A stretch of DNA of 43,589 nt from Hydromonas duriensis (GTDB lineage Bacteria > Pseudomonadota > Gammaproteobacteria > Burkholderiales > Burkholderiaceae). The notes beneath the pieces were generated by a model that worked only from the letters and a program-made list of their open reading frames with translations, had not been told where the DNA came from and ran no database searches. Location: positions 1 to 43,589 of the forward strand of contig NZ_SNZE01000019.1 in NCBI RefSeq assembly GCF_004363775.1. Direction: 5' to 3'. A program made the translations under genes and the position numbers. Below are positions 28,366 through 38,536 of the stretch, piece after piece (position 1 is the stretch's first letter; each line of letters opens with the position of its first letter).

Positions 28366-28746
28366 TTACTCAGCTGCTTCGTCTTCCTCTGGGCGGTCAA
28401 CCAATTCAACAAATGCCATTGGTGCGTTATCACCCACGCGGAAGCCACATTTCAAAATACGCAAATATCCGCCTGGGCGATTCGCGTAACGTGGACCGAC
28501 TTCGTCAAACAATTTTTTAACAATATCACGATCACGCAAGCGATCGAACGCCAAGCGTTGATTTGATAACGTATTTGTTTTGCCTAAAGTGATAAGGGGC
28601 TCAATCACTTTGCGCAATTCTTTAGCTTTTGGCAAAGTAGTTTTGATGACTTCATGTTGCAATAAAGACACAGACATATTGCGGAACATAGCCAAGCGAT
28701 GGCTGCTGGTACGATTAAGTTTACGTAAACCTGAACGATGACGCAT
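28366..28746 (-). CDS. rplQ: 50S ribosomal protein L17
   Basis: Large-subunit protein near the exit tunnel. It is 126 residues, beginning [17 protein letters not shown] as in nearly all bacteria, and ending in an acidic tail (RPEEDEAAE). The ATG at 28746 has AAGGAAA at proper spacing. In-frame upstream codons (to 28881) are leader and not conserved L17 sequence. It is the last gene of the alpha operon, after a 181-base gap from rpoA that contains small AT-rich hairpins but no gene. Confidence 0.96.
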   Translation of the reverse strand: MRHRSGLRKLNRTSSHRLAMFRNMSVSLLQHEVIKTTLPKAKELRKVIEPLITLGKTNTLSNQRLAFDRLRDRDIVKKLFDEVGPRYANRPGGYLRILKCGFRVGDNAPMAFVELVDRPEEDEAAE

Positions 28747-28927
28747 GATAATTTCCTTAAAAAAAATGAATCTAAACTTCAGCTCTTCTATCCCAAGTGG
28801 GCGGGCTCGTGAATTTAAAAATAAGCGGAAAAATAACTTTTCCCACTGATTAAGAGAGCTTATTCGGGTGTTACCGAACAAACTCTCTATTTTTTAACCA
28901 AAAAAGTAGGATTTTACTTTTCTGATG

Positions 28928-29914
28928 TTATACCTCTAAACCAGCGGGAGGCCAGTTCTCGAGTTTCATTCCCAAAGTCAAGCCGCGAGCAGCCAAGACT
29001 TCCTTGATTTCTGACAATGACTTACGACCCAAGTTTGGTGTCTTAAGCAAATCTTGTTCTGTACGGCGCACCAAATCACCAATGTATTGAATGGCTTCTG
29101 CTTTTAAACAGTTGGCCGAGCGAACTGTCAATTCCAACTCATCAACAGGACGCAATAAAATCGGATCAAATTGCGGCGTATTAATACGCTGAGCTTGAGC
29201 CTCATTTGGGTCTTCAGTATTTTGTAACGCAGCAAAAACAGACAATTGTTCAATCAAAATAGCGGCTGATTGACGCACTGCCTCTTCGGGGCTGACCACG
29301 CCATTGGTATCAATGTGCATGACGACTTTATCTAAATCGGTACGCTGCTCCACTCGAGCCGACTCAACACTGTAGCTAACGCGGCGAATTGGAGAAAACG
29401 AGGCGTCAAGCATGATATGACCAATTTTGTTGCTGTGGTCATCAGCAAAAGCGCGAACGTTACCAGGTACGTAGCCACGACCTTTTTCAACTTTGATTTG
29501 CATATCAAGTTCACCACCAGCGAGGTGGGCAATCACGTGGTCTGGATTAACAACCTCAACCTCATGTGAACCTTCGATATCGGCAGCGGTGACAACACCT
29601 TCACCCGACTTTTTCAGGGTCAATGTAATTTCATCACGAGTGTGCAACTTAAATACAATGCCTTTGACATTCAGCAAAATATCAACAACGTCTTCTTGCA
29701 CACCATCCAACGTTGAATATTCGTGCAAAGCGCCTGCAATTTGAACTTCAGTGGCAGCATAGCCCGTCATTGAAGACAACAATACGCGACGCAAAGCATT
29801 GCCCAATGTGTGCCCATATCCGCGCTCAAATGGCTCTAACACCACTTTCGCACTGTGCTCACCTGTGGCTTCTACTTGAATGTTACGAGGCTTTAAAAAT
29901 GCGTTTTTAGACAT
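28928..29914 (-). CDS. rpoA: RNA polymerase alpha subunit
   Basis: Scaffolds RNA polymerase assembly and contacts UP elements and activators. It is 328 residues. The N-terminal dimerisation domain has [19 protein letters not shown], and the C-terminal DNA-contacting domain (about 250-328) has [20 protein letters not shown] and [17 protein letters not shown] clear AAGGAATT SD precedes the ATG. It lies 96 bases after rpsD, in a gap that contains a GC-rich hairpin near 29936-29957. Confidence 0.97.
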   Translation of the reverse strand: MSKNAFLKPRNIQVEATGEHSAKVVLEPFERGYGHTLGNALRRVLLSSMTGYAATEVQIAGALHEYSTLDGVQEDVVDILLNVKGIVFKLHTRDEITLTLKKSGEGVVTAADIEGSHEVEVVNPDHVIAHLAGGELDMQIKVEKGRGYVPGNVRAFADDHSNKIGHIMLDASFSPIRRVSYSVESARVEQRTDLDKVVMHIDTNGVVSPEEAVRQSAAILIEQLSVFAALQNTEDPNEAQAQRINTPQFDPILLRPVDELELTVRSANCLKAEAIQYIGDLVRRTEQDLLKTPNLGRKSLSEIKEVLAARGLTLGMKLENWPPAGLEV

Positions 29915-30010
29915 GGAATTCCTTTCAACAAAGCCGTGCGCGCGTCAAAGACGCGCACAGCTTGGGGATGTGAAAAACCTCACCTGTGATCAGCAGGCAA
30001 GGGTACCGCA

Positions 30011-30634
30011 TTAACGTGAGTACAACTCAACGATCAAGCTTTCATTCACATCTTGAGCAACATCAGAACGGTCAGGAACAGACTTGAACGTTCCTTCCAT
30101 TTTTTTCGCATCAACACTCACCCATGACGCCATGCCCACTTGTTCAGCCAACTGTAAAGCTTCTTGGATACGAACTTGTTTTTTGGCTTTTTCAGTAACA
30201 GTAATCACGTCACCAGCTTTAACTTGGATTGAAGGAATATTAGCAACATGTCCATTCAAAACAATTGATTTATGGCTAACCAACTGACGAGCTTCCGCGC
30301 GCGTTGAGCCAAAACCCATACGATAAACAACATTGTCCAAACGTTGTTCAAGCAAGCGCACCAAGTTTTCACCCGTGTTGCCACGCAAACGATCCGCTTC
30401 TGCAAAATAGCGACGGAACTGACGCTCTAAAACACCATACATGCGTTTCAACTTTTGTTTTTCACGCAATTGATTGCCAAAATCAGAAGTACGCATACCT
30501 GATTTAGCGCCGTGCTGACCGGGTTTAACATCTAATTTGCATTTTGAGTCTAAAGTGCGACGTGCACTTTTCAAGAATAAATCTGTGCCTTCACGGCGGG
30601 CCAACTTGGCCTTAGGTCCTAAATAACGTGCCAC
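30011..30634 (-). CDS. rpsD: 30S ribosomal protein S4
   Basis: Primary 16S rRNA binder that nucleates 30S assembly; in E. coli it is also the translational repressor of the alpha operon. It is 207 residues starting [20 protein letters not shown], with an S4 RNA-binding domain near residues 96-155 ([20 protein letters not shown]). The start codon is GTG at 30634, supported by AAGGA a few bases upstream. It is separated from rpsK by 272 bases containing hairpins and a possible promoter. Confidence 0.96.
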   Translation of the reverse strand: MARYLGPKAKLARREGTDLFLKSARRTLDSKCKLDVKPGQHGAKSGMRTSDFGNQLREKQKLKRMYGVLERQFRRYFAEADRLRGNTGENLVRLLEQRLDNVVYRMGFGSTRAEARQLVSHKSIVLNGHVANIPSIQVKAGDVITVTEKAKKQVRIQEALQLAEQVGMASWVSVDAKKMEGTFKSVPDRSDVAQDVNESLIVELYSR

Positions 30635-30906
30635 AATGGTTCCTTGAGTAAAATGCGCCAGCTCACTTGAGCAAGCGCACGTTTTTAAATTAATCTTACC
30701 GAGGGTAAGAATATTAAAAACAGTGGTCTTAAATTGACAATAATATCAATAAAATAAAATGCGCGAACAGTGCGACAAGCACTGTTTGCGCTTTACAACA
30801 GCTGTTAAATGGGTTTTTAACCTGCCTAAAACAGGTAAAAAACTTTCTTAACAAAAATGCAATCGCTGATTATACACGGCGACTTCGCATTGGTCAATCA
30901 AATCAA
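30635..30906 (-). promoter_or_regulatory. Leader region between rpsK and rpsD with strong hairpin
   Basis: No gene fits here. GCGCGAACAGTGC (30761-30773) and GCACTGTTTGCGC (30779-30791) form a 13-bp stem with one wobble. On the minus strand it is followed by ATTTTATTTTATT, a T-rich but interrupted tract, so it may end or slow the rpsM-rpsK transcript. Further downstream on the minus strand, TTGTCA and TAATAT are spaced 18 bases apart (weak promoter), and a small CTTAC...GTAAG hairpin follows. Confidence 0.5.
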
Positions 30907-31308
30907 TTAGATACGACGACGCTTTGGAGGACGGCAGCCGTTGTGCGGCACAGGCGTCACATCTTGAATTGAGGTGATTTTAATGCCTAAAGCATTCATC
31001 GCACGCACAGACGACTCACGACCAGGTCCTGGGCCTGTAATGCGAACCTCAAGATTTTTGATGCCGTATTCCAAGGCCACTTTACCTGCAGTTTCTGCGG
31101 CAACTTGAGCTGCAAACGGGGTCGATTTGCGTGAGCCTTTGAAGCCCGCACCACCCGCAGTTGCCCAAGACAAAGCGTTACCCTGACGGTCAGTAATAGT
31201 TACGATGGTGTTGTTAAACGATGCATGAACATGCAAAATGCCATCAACAACATTCTTTTTTACTTTTTTACGCGCGCGAGCAGCGGCGTTATTTGCAGCT
31301 TTAGCCAT
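30907..31308 (-). CDS. rpsK: 30S ribosomal protein S11
   Basis: Platform protein of the 30S subunit near the mRNA exit. It is 133 residues, with the conserved [20 protein letters not shown] and the C-terminal [18 protein letters not shown]. It lies 24 bases after rpsM and is the last closely packed gene before the rpsD leader. Confidence 0.97.
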   Translation of the reverse strand: MAKAANNAAARARKKVKKNVVDGILHVHASFNNTIVTITDRQGNALSWATAGGAGFKGSRKSTPFAAQVAAETAGKVALEYGIKNLEVRITGPGPGRESSVRAMNALGIKITSIQDVTPVPHNGCRPPKRRRI

Positions 31309-31332
31309 TTAATTTATCCTTAAATTTGCCGA

Positions 31333-31698
31333 TTATTTCTTGTTCGCAATGCTTGCTTTACGCGGACCTTTGCGTGTGCGGGCATTGGTTTTAGTGCGCT
31401 GCCCACGGCAAGGCAAGCCTTTACGATGACGCATACCACGGTAGCAACCCAAGTCAATCAAGCGTTTGATAGACATCGTCACTTCACGGCGCAAATCACC
31501 TTCAATCGTGAAAGAACCTACCGCTTCGCGTAATTTTTCCAAATCAGCGTCGTCGAGATCTTTAATTTTTTTGTTTGCCGCTACGCCTGTTGCCTCACAA
31601 ATTTTTAAAGCGCGAGGACGACCAATACCGTAAATCGATGTCAAACCGATAGAGGTGTGTTTGTGCGGGGGAATATTAACACCAGCAATACGTGCCAT
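31333..31698 (-). CDS. rpsM: 30S ribosomal protein S13
   Basis: Head protein of the 30S subunit contacting the 50S and P-site tRNA. It is 121 residues, starting [14 protein letters not shown], with a helix-two-turn-helix region [17 protein letters not shown] and the basic tail [17 protein letters not shown] that reaches the P-site. It lies 18 bases after rpmJ. Confidence 0.97.
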   Translation of the reverse strand: MARIAGVNIPPHKHTSIGLTSIYGIGRPRALKICEATGVAANKKIKDLDDADLEKLREAVGSFTIEGDLRREVTMSIKRLIDLGCYRGMRHRKGLPCRGQRTKTNARTRKGPRKASIANKK

Positions 31699-31716
31699 TT
31701 CTTAGTTCCTTTTTAA

Positions 31717-31833
31717 TTAACCTTGACGTTGCTTGTGACGTGGATCACTTGAGCAAATCACACGCACAACGCGATTGCGACGAATAATCTTGCAATTGCG
31801 GCAAATGCGCTTAACAGATGCGAGTACTTTCAT
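31717..31833 (-). CDS. rpmJ: 50S ribosomal protein L36
   Basis: Smallest ribosomal protein, binding 23S rRNA. The 38-codon frame starts [20 protein letters not shown] and ends DPRHKQRQG. The zinc ligands Cys11, Cys14, Cys27 and a His near the C-terminus are all present (the zinc-binding, C+ form). GAGGAG lies eight bases before the ATG. It sits between infA and rpsM, the usual place. Confidence 0.95.
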   Translation of the reverse strand: MKVLASVKRICRNCKIIRRNRVVRVICSSDPRHKQRQG

Positions 31834-31886
31834 TTTAAAACTCCTCAACTACTTTCAATTAGCCGTTTTAAGTCGCGATTATGCGA

Positions 31887-32105
31887 TTACTTCGAACGGA
31901 ATACAATACGGGCTTTGGACAAATCATAAGGGGTTAGCTCTACCGTCACCTTATCTCCAGGTAAGATTCGAATATAATGCATTCGCATTTTTCCTGAAAT
32001 ATGTCCTAAGACCACATGCCCATTTTCCAACTTGACGCGAAAGGTGGCATTCGGTAAATTCTCGACCACTTCGCCCTGCATTTGAATCACATCATCTTTT
32101 GCCAT
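31887..32105 (-). CDS. infA: Translation initiation factor IF-1
   Basis: Binds the 30S A site during initiation. It is 72 residues, a single OB-fold, starting [20 protein letters not shown] and ending [11 protein letters not shown]. It begins two bases after the secY stop and is followed by rpmJ, as in many betaproteobacteria. Confidence 0.97.
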   Translation of the reverse strand: MAKDDVIQMQGEVVENLPNATFRVKLENGHVVLGHISGKMRMHYIRILPGDKVTVELTPYDLSKARIVFRSK

Positions 32106-32107
32106 GC

Positions 32108-33433
32108 TTACTTCGAGCCTTTAAAGTTTGCTTTGCGCATCAATGACTCATACTGCTGACTCATCATTGCCGATTGCACCTGAACCATAAAATCCATTGC
32201 AACCACAACCAAAATCAAAACTGATGTGCCACCAAAGTAAAACGGAACCGACCATTTAAGAATCATCAACTCTGGTAACACACACACGGCCAACATGTAC
32301 AAAGCACCAACCAATGTTAAACGAGTGATAATTTTGTCTAAATAACGAGCAGTTTGCTCACCTGGGCGAATACCTGGCACGACAGCTCCACTCTTTTTCA
32401 AGTTATCCGATGTTTCACGGCTATTAAACATGAGCGCCGTGTAAAAAAAGCAAAAGAATACAATTGAAACAGCGTACAAAGTGATATACAAAGGCTTGCC
32501 TGGCGATAACTCAGAAGCCCAATCACGAGCCCACATGGAAGTCGAAGAATTGCCCAACCAGTTTAAAACTGTCGCAGGAAACAGCAAGATAGACGATGCA
32601 AAAATTGCTGGGATAACACCTGCCATGTTCAACTTCAGCGGTAAAAACGAGCTTTGACCACCGTAAATCTTATTACCTACTTGACGCTTTGCGTAATTAA
32701 TAGGGATTTTGCGCTGAGCACGCTCAACAAAAACCACAAAAGCAGTCACCAATAATGCCATTATTACAATAATGAAACCTGCAAATGGGCTAAGTGCTCC
32801 CGTATTAATCATTTCAAAAAGCTGTGCCATACCACGAGGCAAACCAGAGACAATACCCGCAAAGATAATAATCGAGATACCATTACCCAAGCCACGCTCA
32901 GTCACTTGCTCACCCAACCACATCAAAAACATGGTACCAGTAACCAAGCTAACCATAGTCATAAACTTGAACATCAAGCCAGGTTCTGACACCATACCTT
33001 GCTGACCTTCGAGCCACGTAGCAATTGTCAAAGACTGAGCCATAGCCAAAACTAAAGTAAAGTAACGCGTGTATTGCGTAATTTTACGTTGACCTGAAGC
33101 ACCTTCTTTTTGCAAAGCTGCAATCGACGGCACAACAATCCCTGCCAACTGCATGATAATCGATGCGGAAATATATGGTGTAATACCTAGCGCAATGATT
33201 GTTGCTCGACTTAACGCACCACCAGAGAACAAGTTCATCAGACCGAGTACGCCACCTTGGTTAGATTGTTTATTAAACAAATCTGCCAAAACAGCAGCAT
33301 TAACACCAGGCACGGGGACATGGGCACAAATCCTATACACAACCAACGCCAAAATCAAAAAGATTAGGCGTTGCTTGAGCTCAGAACTGATTTGTAAACC
33401 ACCCGTTTGATTCGATAATTTGGCTGTAGCCAC
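32108..33433 (-). CDS. secY: Protein translocase subunit SecY
   Basis: Channel-forming core of the Sec translocon in the inner membrane. It is 441 residues with ten predicted membrane helices. Conserved segments include the plug region after [11 protein letters not shown], the first helix [20 protein letters not shown] and [15 protein letters not shown] in the cytosolic loops. The start is a GTG at 33433 with GAGAGG five bases upstream. It lies 13 bases after rplO. Confidence 0.97.
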   Translation of the reverse strand: MATAKLSNQTGGLQISSELKQRLIFLILALVVYRICAHVPVPGVNAAVLADLFNKQSNQGGVLGLMNLFSGGALSRATIIALGITPYISASIIMQLAGIVVPSIAALQKEGASGQRKITQYTRYFTLVLAMAQSLTIATWLEGQQGMVSEPGLMFKFMTMVSLVTGTMFLMWLGEQVTERGLGNGISIIIFAGIVSGLPRGMAQLFEMINTGALSPFAGFIIVIMALLVTAFVVFVERAQRKIPINYAKRQVGNKIYGGQSSFLPLKLNMAGVIPAIFASSILLFPATVLNWLGNSSTSMWARDWASELSPGKPLYITLYAVSIVFFCFFYTALMFNSRETSDNLKKSGAVVPGIRPGEQTARYLDKIITRLTLVGALYMLAVCVLPELMILKWSVPFYFGGTSVLILVVVAMDFMVQVQSAMMSQQYESLMRKANFKGSK

Positions 33434-33446
33434 AAATACCTCTCAA

Positions 33447-33881
33447 TTACTCAGCGACGCTGCCACCAGCAGCTTCGATGGCTGCACGTGCGCCTTTTGT
33501 TGCACCAATGCCTTTTAAACTGACTTTACGAGTAAGCTCACCTGTGGCAACAACTTTAGCACTTGTTACGAGCTGACCCAATAGACCAGCCTGTTTCAAA
33601 GATTGCAAATCAATTTCCTCTACGGGCAATGCTTGCAAATCAGCCAAGCTCACTTCGCCCACGAATCGACGAGTCATTGAGTTAAAGCCACGCTTTGGTA
33701 AACGACGATGCATTGGCATTTGACCACCCTCAAAGCCCAAACGGTGAAAACCACCTGAACGAGACTTTTGGCCTTTGTGACCACGACCTGCAGTTTTACC
33801 TAAACCTGAGCCAATGCCGCGACCAACACGGCGGCGATTTGCCGTCGCACCCGCTGCTGGCGCAATGCTATTTAAAAACAT
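33447..33881 (-). CDS. rplO: 50S ribosomal protein L15
   Basis: Late-assembling 23S rRNA binder. It is 144 residues. The Gly/Arg-rich N-terminal extension [20 protein letters not shown] and the following [17 protein letters not shown] are diagnostic. Translationally placed between rpmD and secY, with 27- and 13-base gaps. Confidence 0.97.
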   Translation of the reverse strand: MFLNSIAPAAGATANRRRVGRGIGSGLGKTAGRGHKGQKSRSGGFHRLGFEGGQMPMHRRLPKRGFNSMTRRFVGEVSLADLQALPVEEIDLQSLKQAGLLGQLVTSAKVVATGELTRKVSLKGIGATKGARAAIEAAGGSVAE

Positions 33882-33908
33882 GTGTTTCTCCGTTTTTACT
33901 TAATGTTA

Positions 33909-34091
33909 TTAGTCAACGATACTGACCAAATAACGGACTTTATTAATCATGCCACGCACTGCAGGTGTGTCTTCCAATTCGCGTACTTGACGGATTTTTT
34001 TCAGACCCAAACCAGCGACTGTGTCACGATGTGATTGTTTAGTACCAATCATACTTTTCACCAAGGTGACTTTTAATGTTTTTTCAGCCAT
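33909..34091 (-). CDS. rpmD: 50S ribosomal protein L30
   Basis: Small 23S rRNA-binding protein. It is 60 residues, with [20 protein letters not shown] and the central [20 protein letters not shown] typical of the bacterial short form. It lies between rpsE (11 bases) and rplO (27 bases). Confidence 0.96.
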   Translation of the reverse strand: MAEKTLKVTLVKSMIGTKQSHRDTVAGLGLKKIRQVRELEDTPAVRGMINKVRYLVSIVD

Positions 34092-34102
34092 TATGGTTCC
34101 CC

Positions 34103-34618
34103 TTAACCTGTGATTTCTTCAACTGTCAAACCACGTTTAGCAGCGATGTCGGCAGGTGTTGACTGCTTACGCAAGCCATCGATTGTAGCACGCACCATGT
34201 TATATGGATTGCTAGAACCTAAAGACTTCGCCACAACGTTATGAACACCCATTACGTCAAAAACGGCACGCATTGGACCACCCGCAATAATGCCAGTACC
34301 ATCTTTAGCTGGTGACATCAAAACAGTTGCCGCACCGTGCTTACCAGTCACAGAATGCTGTAAAGTACCGTCTTTCAAAGGCACTTTAAACATTGAGCGA
34401 CGTGCTTGATCCATTGCTTTTTGAACAGCGATAGGCACTTCTCGCGCTTTACCTTTACCCATGCCGATGCGACCATCGCCATCACCAACTACAGTCAAGG
34501 CTGCAAAACCCATGATGCGACCACCTTTGACTACTTTAGTCACACGGTTGACTGCAATCATCTTCTCGCGTAAGCCATCTTCCGCTTGCGATTGATCTTT
34601 TGCTTGAACTTTAGACAT
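34103..34618 (-). CDS. rpsE: 30S ribosomal protein S5
   Basis: Involved in decoding fidelity and mRNA unwinding at the entry channel. It is 171 residues. The N-terminal dsRBD-like domain has [20 protein letters not shown] and [20 protein letters not shown], and the C-terminal domain has [20 protein letters not shown] clean AAGGAATT SD precedes the ATG. It lies 32 bases after rplR. Confidence 0.97.
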   Translation of the reverse strand: MSKVQAKDQSQAEDGLREKMIAVNRVTKVVKGGRIMGFAALTVVGDGDGRIGMGKGKAREVPIAVQKAMDQARRSMFKVPLKDGTLQHSVTGKHGAATVLMSPAKDGTGIIAGGPMRAVFDVMGVHNVVAKSLGSSNPYNMVRATIDGLRKQSTPADIAAKRGLTVEEITG

Positions 34619-34650
34619 ACAAATTCCTTAATAATGTCGTTGAACGTGGC

Positions 34651-35010
34651 TTAGAACTGCAAGCCAGCTTCACGAGCTGCTTCTGCCAATGCTTTAACGC
34701 GACCATGGTATTGAAAACCTGAACGGTCAAACGCCACTTGAGTCACACCCGCTGCTTTTGCTTTTTCTGCAATAGCCGCACCAACCGCTTTAGCTGCGGC
34801 GACGTTACCGCCGTTGCCTTTTAATTGCTCACGTAAGCTCGCCTCTTGGCTAGAAGCACTCGCCAACACTTTCGCACCTGACGCATCCAACAGATTCGCG
34901 TAGATGTGCAAGTTTGTGCGGTGTACCACCAAACGATTGACTTTCAACTCAGCAATTTTGGCACGGGTTTTGCGTGCTCGGCGCAAACGCGCTTGCTTTT
35001 TGTCTTGCAT
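34651..35010 (-). CDS. rplR: 50S ribosomal protein L18
   Basis: Binds 5S rRNA in the central protuberance. It is 119 residues, starting [19 protein letters not shown]. Two adjacent ATGs (35013 and 35010) follow AAAGGA. The second has the better spacing (six bases) and gives the usual length. The C-terminus, [20 protein letters not shown], is highly conserved. It lies 72 bases after rplF. Confidence 0.95.
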   Translation of the reverse strand: MQDKKQARLRRARKTRAKIAELKVNRLVVHRTNLHIYANLLDASGAKVLASASSQEASLREQLKGNGGNVAAAKAVGAAIAEKAKAAGVTQVAFDRSGFQYHGRVKALAEAAREAGLQF

Positions 35011-35082
35011 CATAATTCCTTTAAATGAATCGACCTTCAAGCCAGCGGTGCATTTTTACAAACAGACCGCTGAACTTAACGA

Positions 35083-35613
35083 TTATTTTTTCTTGGTTTC
35101 TTTCAACAACACCACTTCGCCAGTGTAGCGAACACCCTTGCCTTTGTAAGGCTCTGGCGGACGGTAAGCGCGCACTTCTGCCGCCACTTGACCGACTTGT
35201 TGTTTGTTAACACCTTTGATGACGATTTCGGTTTGCGTTGGGGTTTCCGCAGTAACGCCTTCTGGCATGGCGTGAAACACGTCATGAGAAAAGCCCAATT
35301 CCAATTTCAAACCGTTGTTCTCGGCTTTCGCACGATATCCAACACCCACCAAATTTAAACGTTTTTCGAAACCAGCGGTCACGCCTTGCACCATATTCGC
35401 CAAAATGGCGCGAGTGGTACCAGACAATGCGTTCGATTCACGTGACTCATCAACACGGGAAACGTTCAACTGACCATCTTTGTTTTCAACGGTGACTTTG
35501 TCGCTAAATGCGGTTGTTAAAGTACCCAACTTACCTTTGACGGTCACAACATTGCCGTTCAGGGTCACTTCAGCACCATTTAACGCAACCGGATGTTTAC
35601 CTACTCGAGACAT
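35083..35613 (-). CDS. rplF: 50S ribosomal protein L6
   Basis: 23S rRNA-binding protein near the GTPase centre. It is 176 residues with two homologous domains, starting [11 protein letters not shown]. The C-terminal signature [18 protein letters not shown] is the family hallmark. It lies 18 bases after rpsH with a good GGAGAA SD. Confidence 0.97.
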   Translation of the reverse strand: MSRVGKHPVALNGAEVTLNGNVVTVKGKLGTLTTAFSDKVTVENKDGQLNVSRVDESRESNALSGTTRAILANMVQGVTAGFEKRLNLVGVGYRAKAENNGLKLELGFSHDVFHAMPEGVTAETPTQTEIVIKGVNKQQVGQVAAEVRAYRPPEPYKGKGVRYTGEVVLLKETKKK

Positions 35614-35631
35614 GCTTTTCTCCTTTTCCGA

Positions 35632-36027
35632 TTACGCAACAACGCACAGCACTTCACCACCAACACCCAAAGCACGCGCTTTACGGTCAGTGATAACGCC
35701 TTTTGACGTTGACAAAATCGCTACACCCAAGCCGTCCATCACGCGAGGAATAGCATCGCTTTGACGGTAAATGCGCAAACCAGGCTTAGACACGCGCTCA
35801 ATACGTTCAATCACAGGACGACCTGCGTGGTATTTCAATGCGATGTCCAAAACAGGCTTGGCTGCTTCGCCGCCAATTTTAAATTCTTCAATATAGCCTT
35901 CGTCTTTCAACACTTTCGCAATGGCCACTTTCAGTTTAGAAGAGGGCATAGAAACCGCCACTTTTTCAACCATTTGTGCATTGCGAATGCGCGTCAACAT
36001 ATCGGCAATTGGATCACTCATACTCAT
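35632..36027 (-). CDS. rpsH: 30S ribosomal protein S8
   Basis: 16S rRNA central-domain binder; in E. coli it represses spc operon translation. It is 131 residues, starting [18 protein letters not shown], with the C-terminal signature [20 protein letters not shown] that contacts helix 21. It lies 14 bases after rpsN. Confidence 0.97.
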   Translation of the reverse strand: MSMSDPIADMLTRIRNAQMVEKVAVSMPSSKLKVAIAKVLKDEGYIEEFKIGGEAAKPVLDIALKYHAGRPVIERIERVSKPGLRIYRQSDAIPRVMDGLGVAILSTSKGVITDRKARALGVGGEVLCVVA

Positions 36028-36041
36028 ATTCGATTCTCCTA

Positions 36042-36347
36042 TTACCAGCTGGCTTTAACCAAGCCCGGGATTTCACCGTTCATGGCGGCGTCACGCAACT
36101 TGCTACGACCCAAACCAAACTGACGGAAGGTGCCACGTGGGCGACCTGTCAATTGGCAACGGTTACGCAAACGGGTTGGGTTTGCATTGCGTGGCAATTG
36201 TTGCAACTTTAAGCGAGCTTCGTAACGCTCTTCTTCAGATTTTGATTGGTCGTTGATCACGGCAACCAAAGCTGCGCGTTTAGCAGCAAATTTTGCCACC
36301 AAAGTTTCGCGCTTTTTTTCACGATTAATCAGGGATAATTTAGCCAT
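36042..36347 (-). CDS. rpsN: 30S ribosomal protein S14, zinc-independent form
   Basis: Head protein of the 30S subunit. It is 101 residues, the long form without the CxxC zinc ribbon of the short form; only one Cys is seen in the [20 protein letters not shown] signature. The ATG at 36347 has GAGGG upstream. Earlier in-frame codons overlap rplE and are not S14-like. It lies 10 bases after rplE. Confidence 0.96.
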   Translation of the reverse strand: MAKLSLINREKKRETLVAKFAAKRAALVAVINDQSKSEEERYEARLKLQQLPRNANPTRLRNRCQLTGRPRGTFRQFGLGRSKLRDAAMNGEIPGLVKASW

Positions 36348-36357
36348 TGCCCCACCC

Positions 36358-36897
36358 TCAATTTCTGAAAGGAAATTTAAAAGCCGCCAATAATGCCTTG
36401 GCTTCTTCGTCGGTTTTTGCCGTCGTGGTGACACTGATGTTCAAACCACGCAACGCGTCGATTTTGTCGTACTCGATTTCGGGGAAAATAATTTGCTCTT
36501 TCACACCGATGTTGTAGTTACCACGACCATCAAATGATTTGCCATTGACACCACGGAAGTCACGCACTCGTGGGAATGCCACAGTAACCAAACGATCCAA
36601 AAACTCGTACATTTGCACGCCGCGCAATGTCACCATGCAACCAATCGGGTAATCTTCACGGATTTTGAAACCCGCAATCGCTTTACGCGCTTTGGTCACC
36701 ACAGGCTTTTGGCCTGCGATTTTGGTCATATCGCTAACAGCATGCTCGATGACTTTTTTGTCTGCCACAGCTTCACCCACACCCATGTTCAAGGTGATTT
36801 TGGTGATGCGAGGCACTTCCATTACAGATTTGTAGCCGAATTTCTCGGTCAATTCTGCAACGATTTTTTCTTTGTAAATATTTTGCAAACGAGACAT
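36358..36897 (-). CDS. rplE: 50S ribosomal protein L5
   Basis: Binds 5S rRNA and P-site tRNA in the central protuberance. It is 179 residues, starting [20 protein letters not shown], with [20 protein letters not shown] and [18 protein letters not shown]. The ATG at 36897 gives the family length; upstream in-frame codons lie inside rplX. It lies 10 bases after rplX. Confidence 0.97.
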   Translation of the reverse strand: MSRLQNIYKEKIVAELTEKFGYKSVMEVPRITKITLNMGVGEAVADKKVIEHAVSDMTKIAGQKPVVTKARKAIAGFKIREDYPIGCMVTLRGVQMYEFLDRLVTVAFPRVRDFRGVNGKSFDGRGNYNIGVKEQIIFPEIEYDKIDALRGLNISVTTTAKTDEEAKALLAAFKFPFRN

Positions 36898-36907
36898 GAT
36901 ATTCCCT

Positions 36908-37219
36908 TTACGCCACGACATCGCCGCTCGATTTAAAGACACGAACTTTTTTACCGTCCACTTCTTTAATCGCAACGCGATCCGCTTTTTGGGTTTTGGC
37001 ATTAAACAACGCAACATTTGAAACATGAATCGGCATTACTTTTGAAACAATACCGCCTTCTTTATTCAACATGGGATTTGGACGCTGATGCTTTTTTGCA
37101 ACATTAACGCCTTCAACCTTAACGTAGTCCGCATCGACACGCTCAGTCACGATGCCACGCTTGCCTTTATCTTTGCCTGTTAAAACAACAACATTATCGC
37201 CTTTGCGAATCTTTTCCAT
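36908..37219 (-). CDS. rplX: 50S ribosomal protein L24
   Basis: Early 23S rRNA assembly initiator. It is 103 residues with an N-terminal KOW motif ([19 protein letters not shown]) and the conserved [17 protein letters not shown] segment. It lies 10 bases after rplN with a GGAGAA-type SD. Confidence 0.97.
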   Translation of the reverse strand: MEKIRKGDNVVVLTGKDKGKRGIVTERVDADYVKVEGVNVAKKHQRPNPMLNKEGGIVSKVMPIHVSNVALFNAKTQKADRVAIKEVDGKKVRVFKSSGDVVA

Positions 37220-37229
37220 GTCGTTCTCC

Positions 37230-37598
37230 TTACAGCACTTCTGGCGCCAAAGACACGATCTTCATGAACTTTTCACCACGCAATTCGCGAGTTACTGGGC
37301 CAAAGATACGGGTGCCAATAGGCTCCAACTTAGCATTCAACAATACGGCCGCGTTATCATCAAACTTAACTTTCGAACCGTCGGCGCGGCGCACGCCAGA
37401 AGCAGTACGAACCACCACTGCGTTATACACTTCGCCTTTTTTAACGCGACCACGAGGGGCTGCGTCTTTAATACTGACTTTGATGACATCACCCACGCCA
37501 GCGTAGCGGCGTTTAGAGCCACCTAACACTTTGATACACATTACCGAACGAGCGCCCGTGTTATCGGCGACGTCCAATCTGCTTTGCATCTGAATCAT
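37230..37598 (-). CDS. rplN: 50S ribosomal protein L14
   Basis: 23S rRNA-binding protein at the subunit interface. It is 122 residues, starting [20 protein letters not shown], with the C-terminal [20 protein letters not shown]. It is the first gene after a 470-base gap from rpsQ and follows a predicted promoter, so it likely opens the spc-like transcript. Confidence 0.97.
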   Translation of the reverse strand: MIQMQSRLDVADNTGARSVMCIKVLGGSKRRYAGVGDVIKVSIKDAAPRGRVKKGEVYNAVVVRTASGVRRADGSKVKFDDNAAVLLNAKLEPIGTRIFGPVTRELRGEKFMKIVSLAPEVL

Positions 37599-37689
37599 GA
37601 TATATTTCCCAACTTGATTACCTAAAGGCAGTCAGTTTTGGTCTCACTACACCCTACAACTTGAGGCTATAAGGGCAGCACTTGAGTAG

Positions 37690-37711
37690 AATTCTGCGAA
37701 CCACCAGAATT
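37690..37711 (-). promoter_or_regulatory. Hairpin in the rplN leader
   Basis: On the minus strand AATTCTG and CAGAATT form a perfect 7-bp stem around an eight-base loop. It sits about 90 bases before the rplN ATG and about 40 bases after the predicted transcription start. Confidence 0.45.
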
Positions 37712-37754
37712 AGACTTTTTTGCTATTGCCAATCGACTTTAACAAAGAATCGCC

Positions 37755-37784
37755 ATTTTAGTACTTTTTCTGCATGTTAGGCAA
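37755..37784 (-). promoter_or_regulatory. Predicted promoter for the rplN (spc) transcript
   Basis: On the minus strand TTGCCT and TAAAAT are separated by 18 bases. These hexamers match the consensus at four and five of six positions. The location, between a terminator and rplN, fits the E. coli arrangement in which the spc operon starts at rplN. Confidence 0.5.
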
Positions 37785-38012
37785 GAACTAAATATAAAAC
37801 AGGCATATTTGTTTCGAATAAACCACAATTTGCCTTATTGGTAGCCTACTTGCTCAACTTCTTTACCGCATCAAACCACCAAACCTTTTGAGCGTTAAAA
37901 ACATGTTTGCCAAACAACTGTAAATAGGCATCCACTTAGACATTTTCGACTCAAATAAAGCATCTTATGGTTCGGACTAGAGTTTTTCAACTTTACCCAT
38001 GCCCAGCAAACA

Positions 38013-38039
38013 AAAAAACCACGACTTGACGTGGCTTTT
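38013..38039 (-). terminator. Terminator after rpsQ
   Basis: CCACG (38021-38025) pairs with CGTGG (38032-38036) around six bases. On the minus strand a T-run (complement of the A-run at 38014-38020) follows. The stem is short, but position and U-tract are right. Confidence 0.65.
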
Positions 38040-38068
38040 TTGTTTTATTACCGCACTTCGTTAACAAC

Positions 38069-38335
38069 TTAAACGATTCGCGCTGCTTCGATAAGCTTAA
38101 TCACAGCCCAAGATTTGGTCTTAGATACTGGACGAGTCTCAGCGATTTCAACGAGGTCGCCTTCATTGTATTGATTTGCATCGTCGTGCGCGTGATACTT
38201 TTTCGATTGAACGATAATTTTACCGTACAAAGGATGGGTTACACGACGCTCAACGAGCACAGTCACTGTTTTGTCCATTTTGTTAGACGTCACACGACCG
38301 ACCAATGTACGCGTTAATTTAGTTTGTTCACTCAT
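38069..38335 (-). CDS. rpsQ: 30S ribosomal protein S17
   Basis: Primary 16S rRNA 5'-domain binder, an OB-fold protein. It is 88 residues, with [20 protein letters not shown] and [16 protein letters not shown]. Its ATG overlaps the rpmC stop by four bases (ATGA). It is the last gene of the S10-like cluster, closed by a terminator. Confidence 0.97.
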   Translation of the reverse strand: MSEQTKLTRTLVGRVTSNKMDKTVTVLVERRVTHPLYGKIIVQSKKYHAHDDANQYNEGDLVEIAETRPVSKTKSWAVIKLIEAARIV

Positions 38336-38526
38336 TTTTGACCTGCCTTTTGGTGCATGATAGTGCGCACGCGAGCGATGTCACGACGTACTTTTTTGAG
38401 CTGATTGACATCTGCCAACTGCTGCATGGCGCGTTGCATACGCAAGTTAAATTGCGTTTTCAACAATGCGCTCAACTCAGTTTGCAAAGCCGCGGTGTCT
38501 TTGGTCATTAATTCTTTTGCTGACAT
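38332..38526 (-). CDS. rpmC: 50S ribosomal protein L29
   Basis: Near the polypeptide exit tunnel, beside L23. It is 64 residues, an all-helical protein starting [18 protein letters not shown], with the [13 protein letters not shown] signature. ATG 38526 is fixed by AAGGAG eight bases upstream; codons further upstream overlap rplP. Confidence 0.96.
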   Translation of the reverse strand: MSAKELMTKDTAALQTELSALLKTQFNLRMQRAMQQLADVNQLKKVRRDIARVRTIMHQKAGQK

Positions 38527-38536
38527 ATTTTTCTCC

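Larger units (their letters stand above)
37599..38068 (-). promoter_or_regulatory. Gap between rpsQ and rplN: terminator, promoter and leader
   Basis: No gene is seen. Read on the minus strand, it begins with the terminator after rpsQ (about 38013-38039), then about 225 bases of plain AT-leaning sequence, then a sigma-70-like promoter (37755-37784). A leader of about 150 bases holding a hairpin (37690-37711) comes before rplN. Confidence 0.6.
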
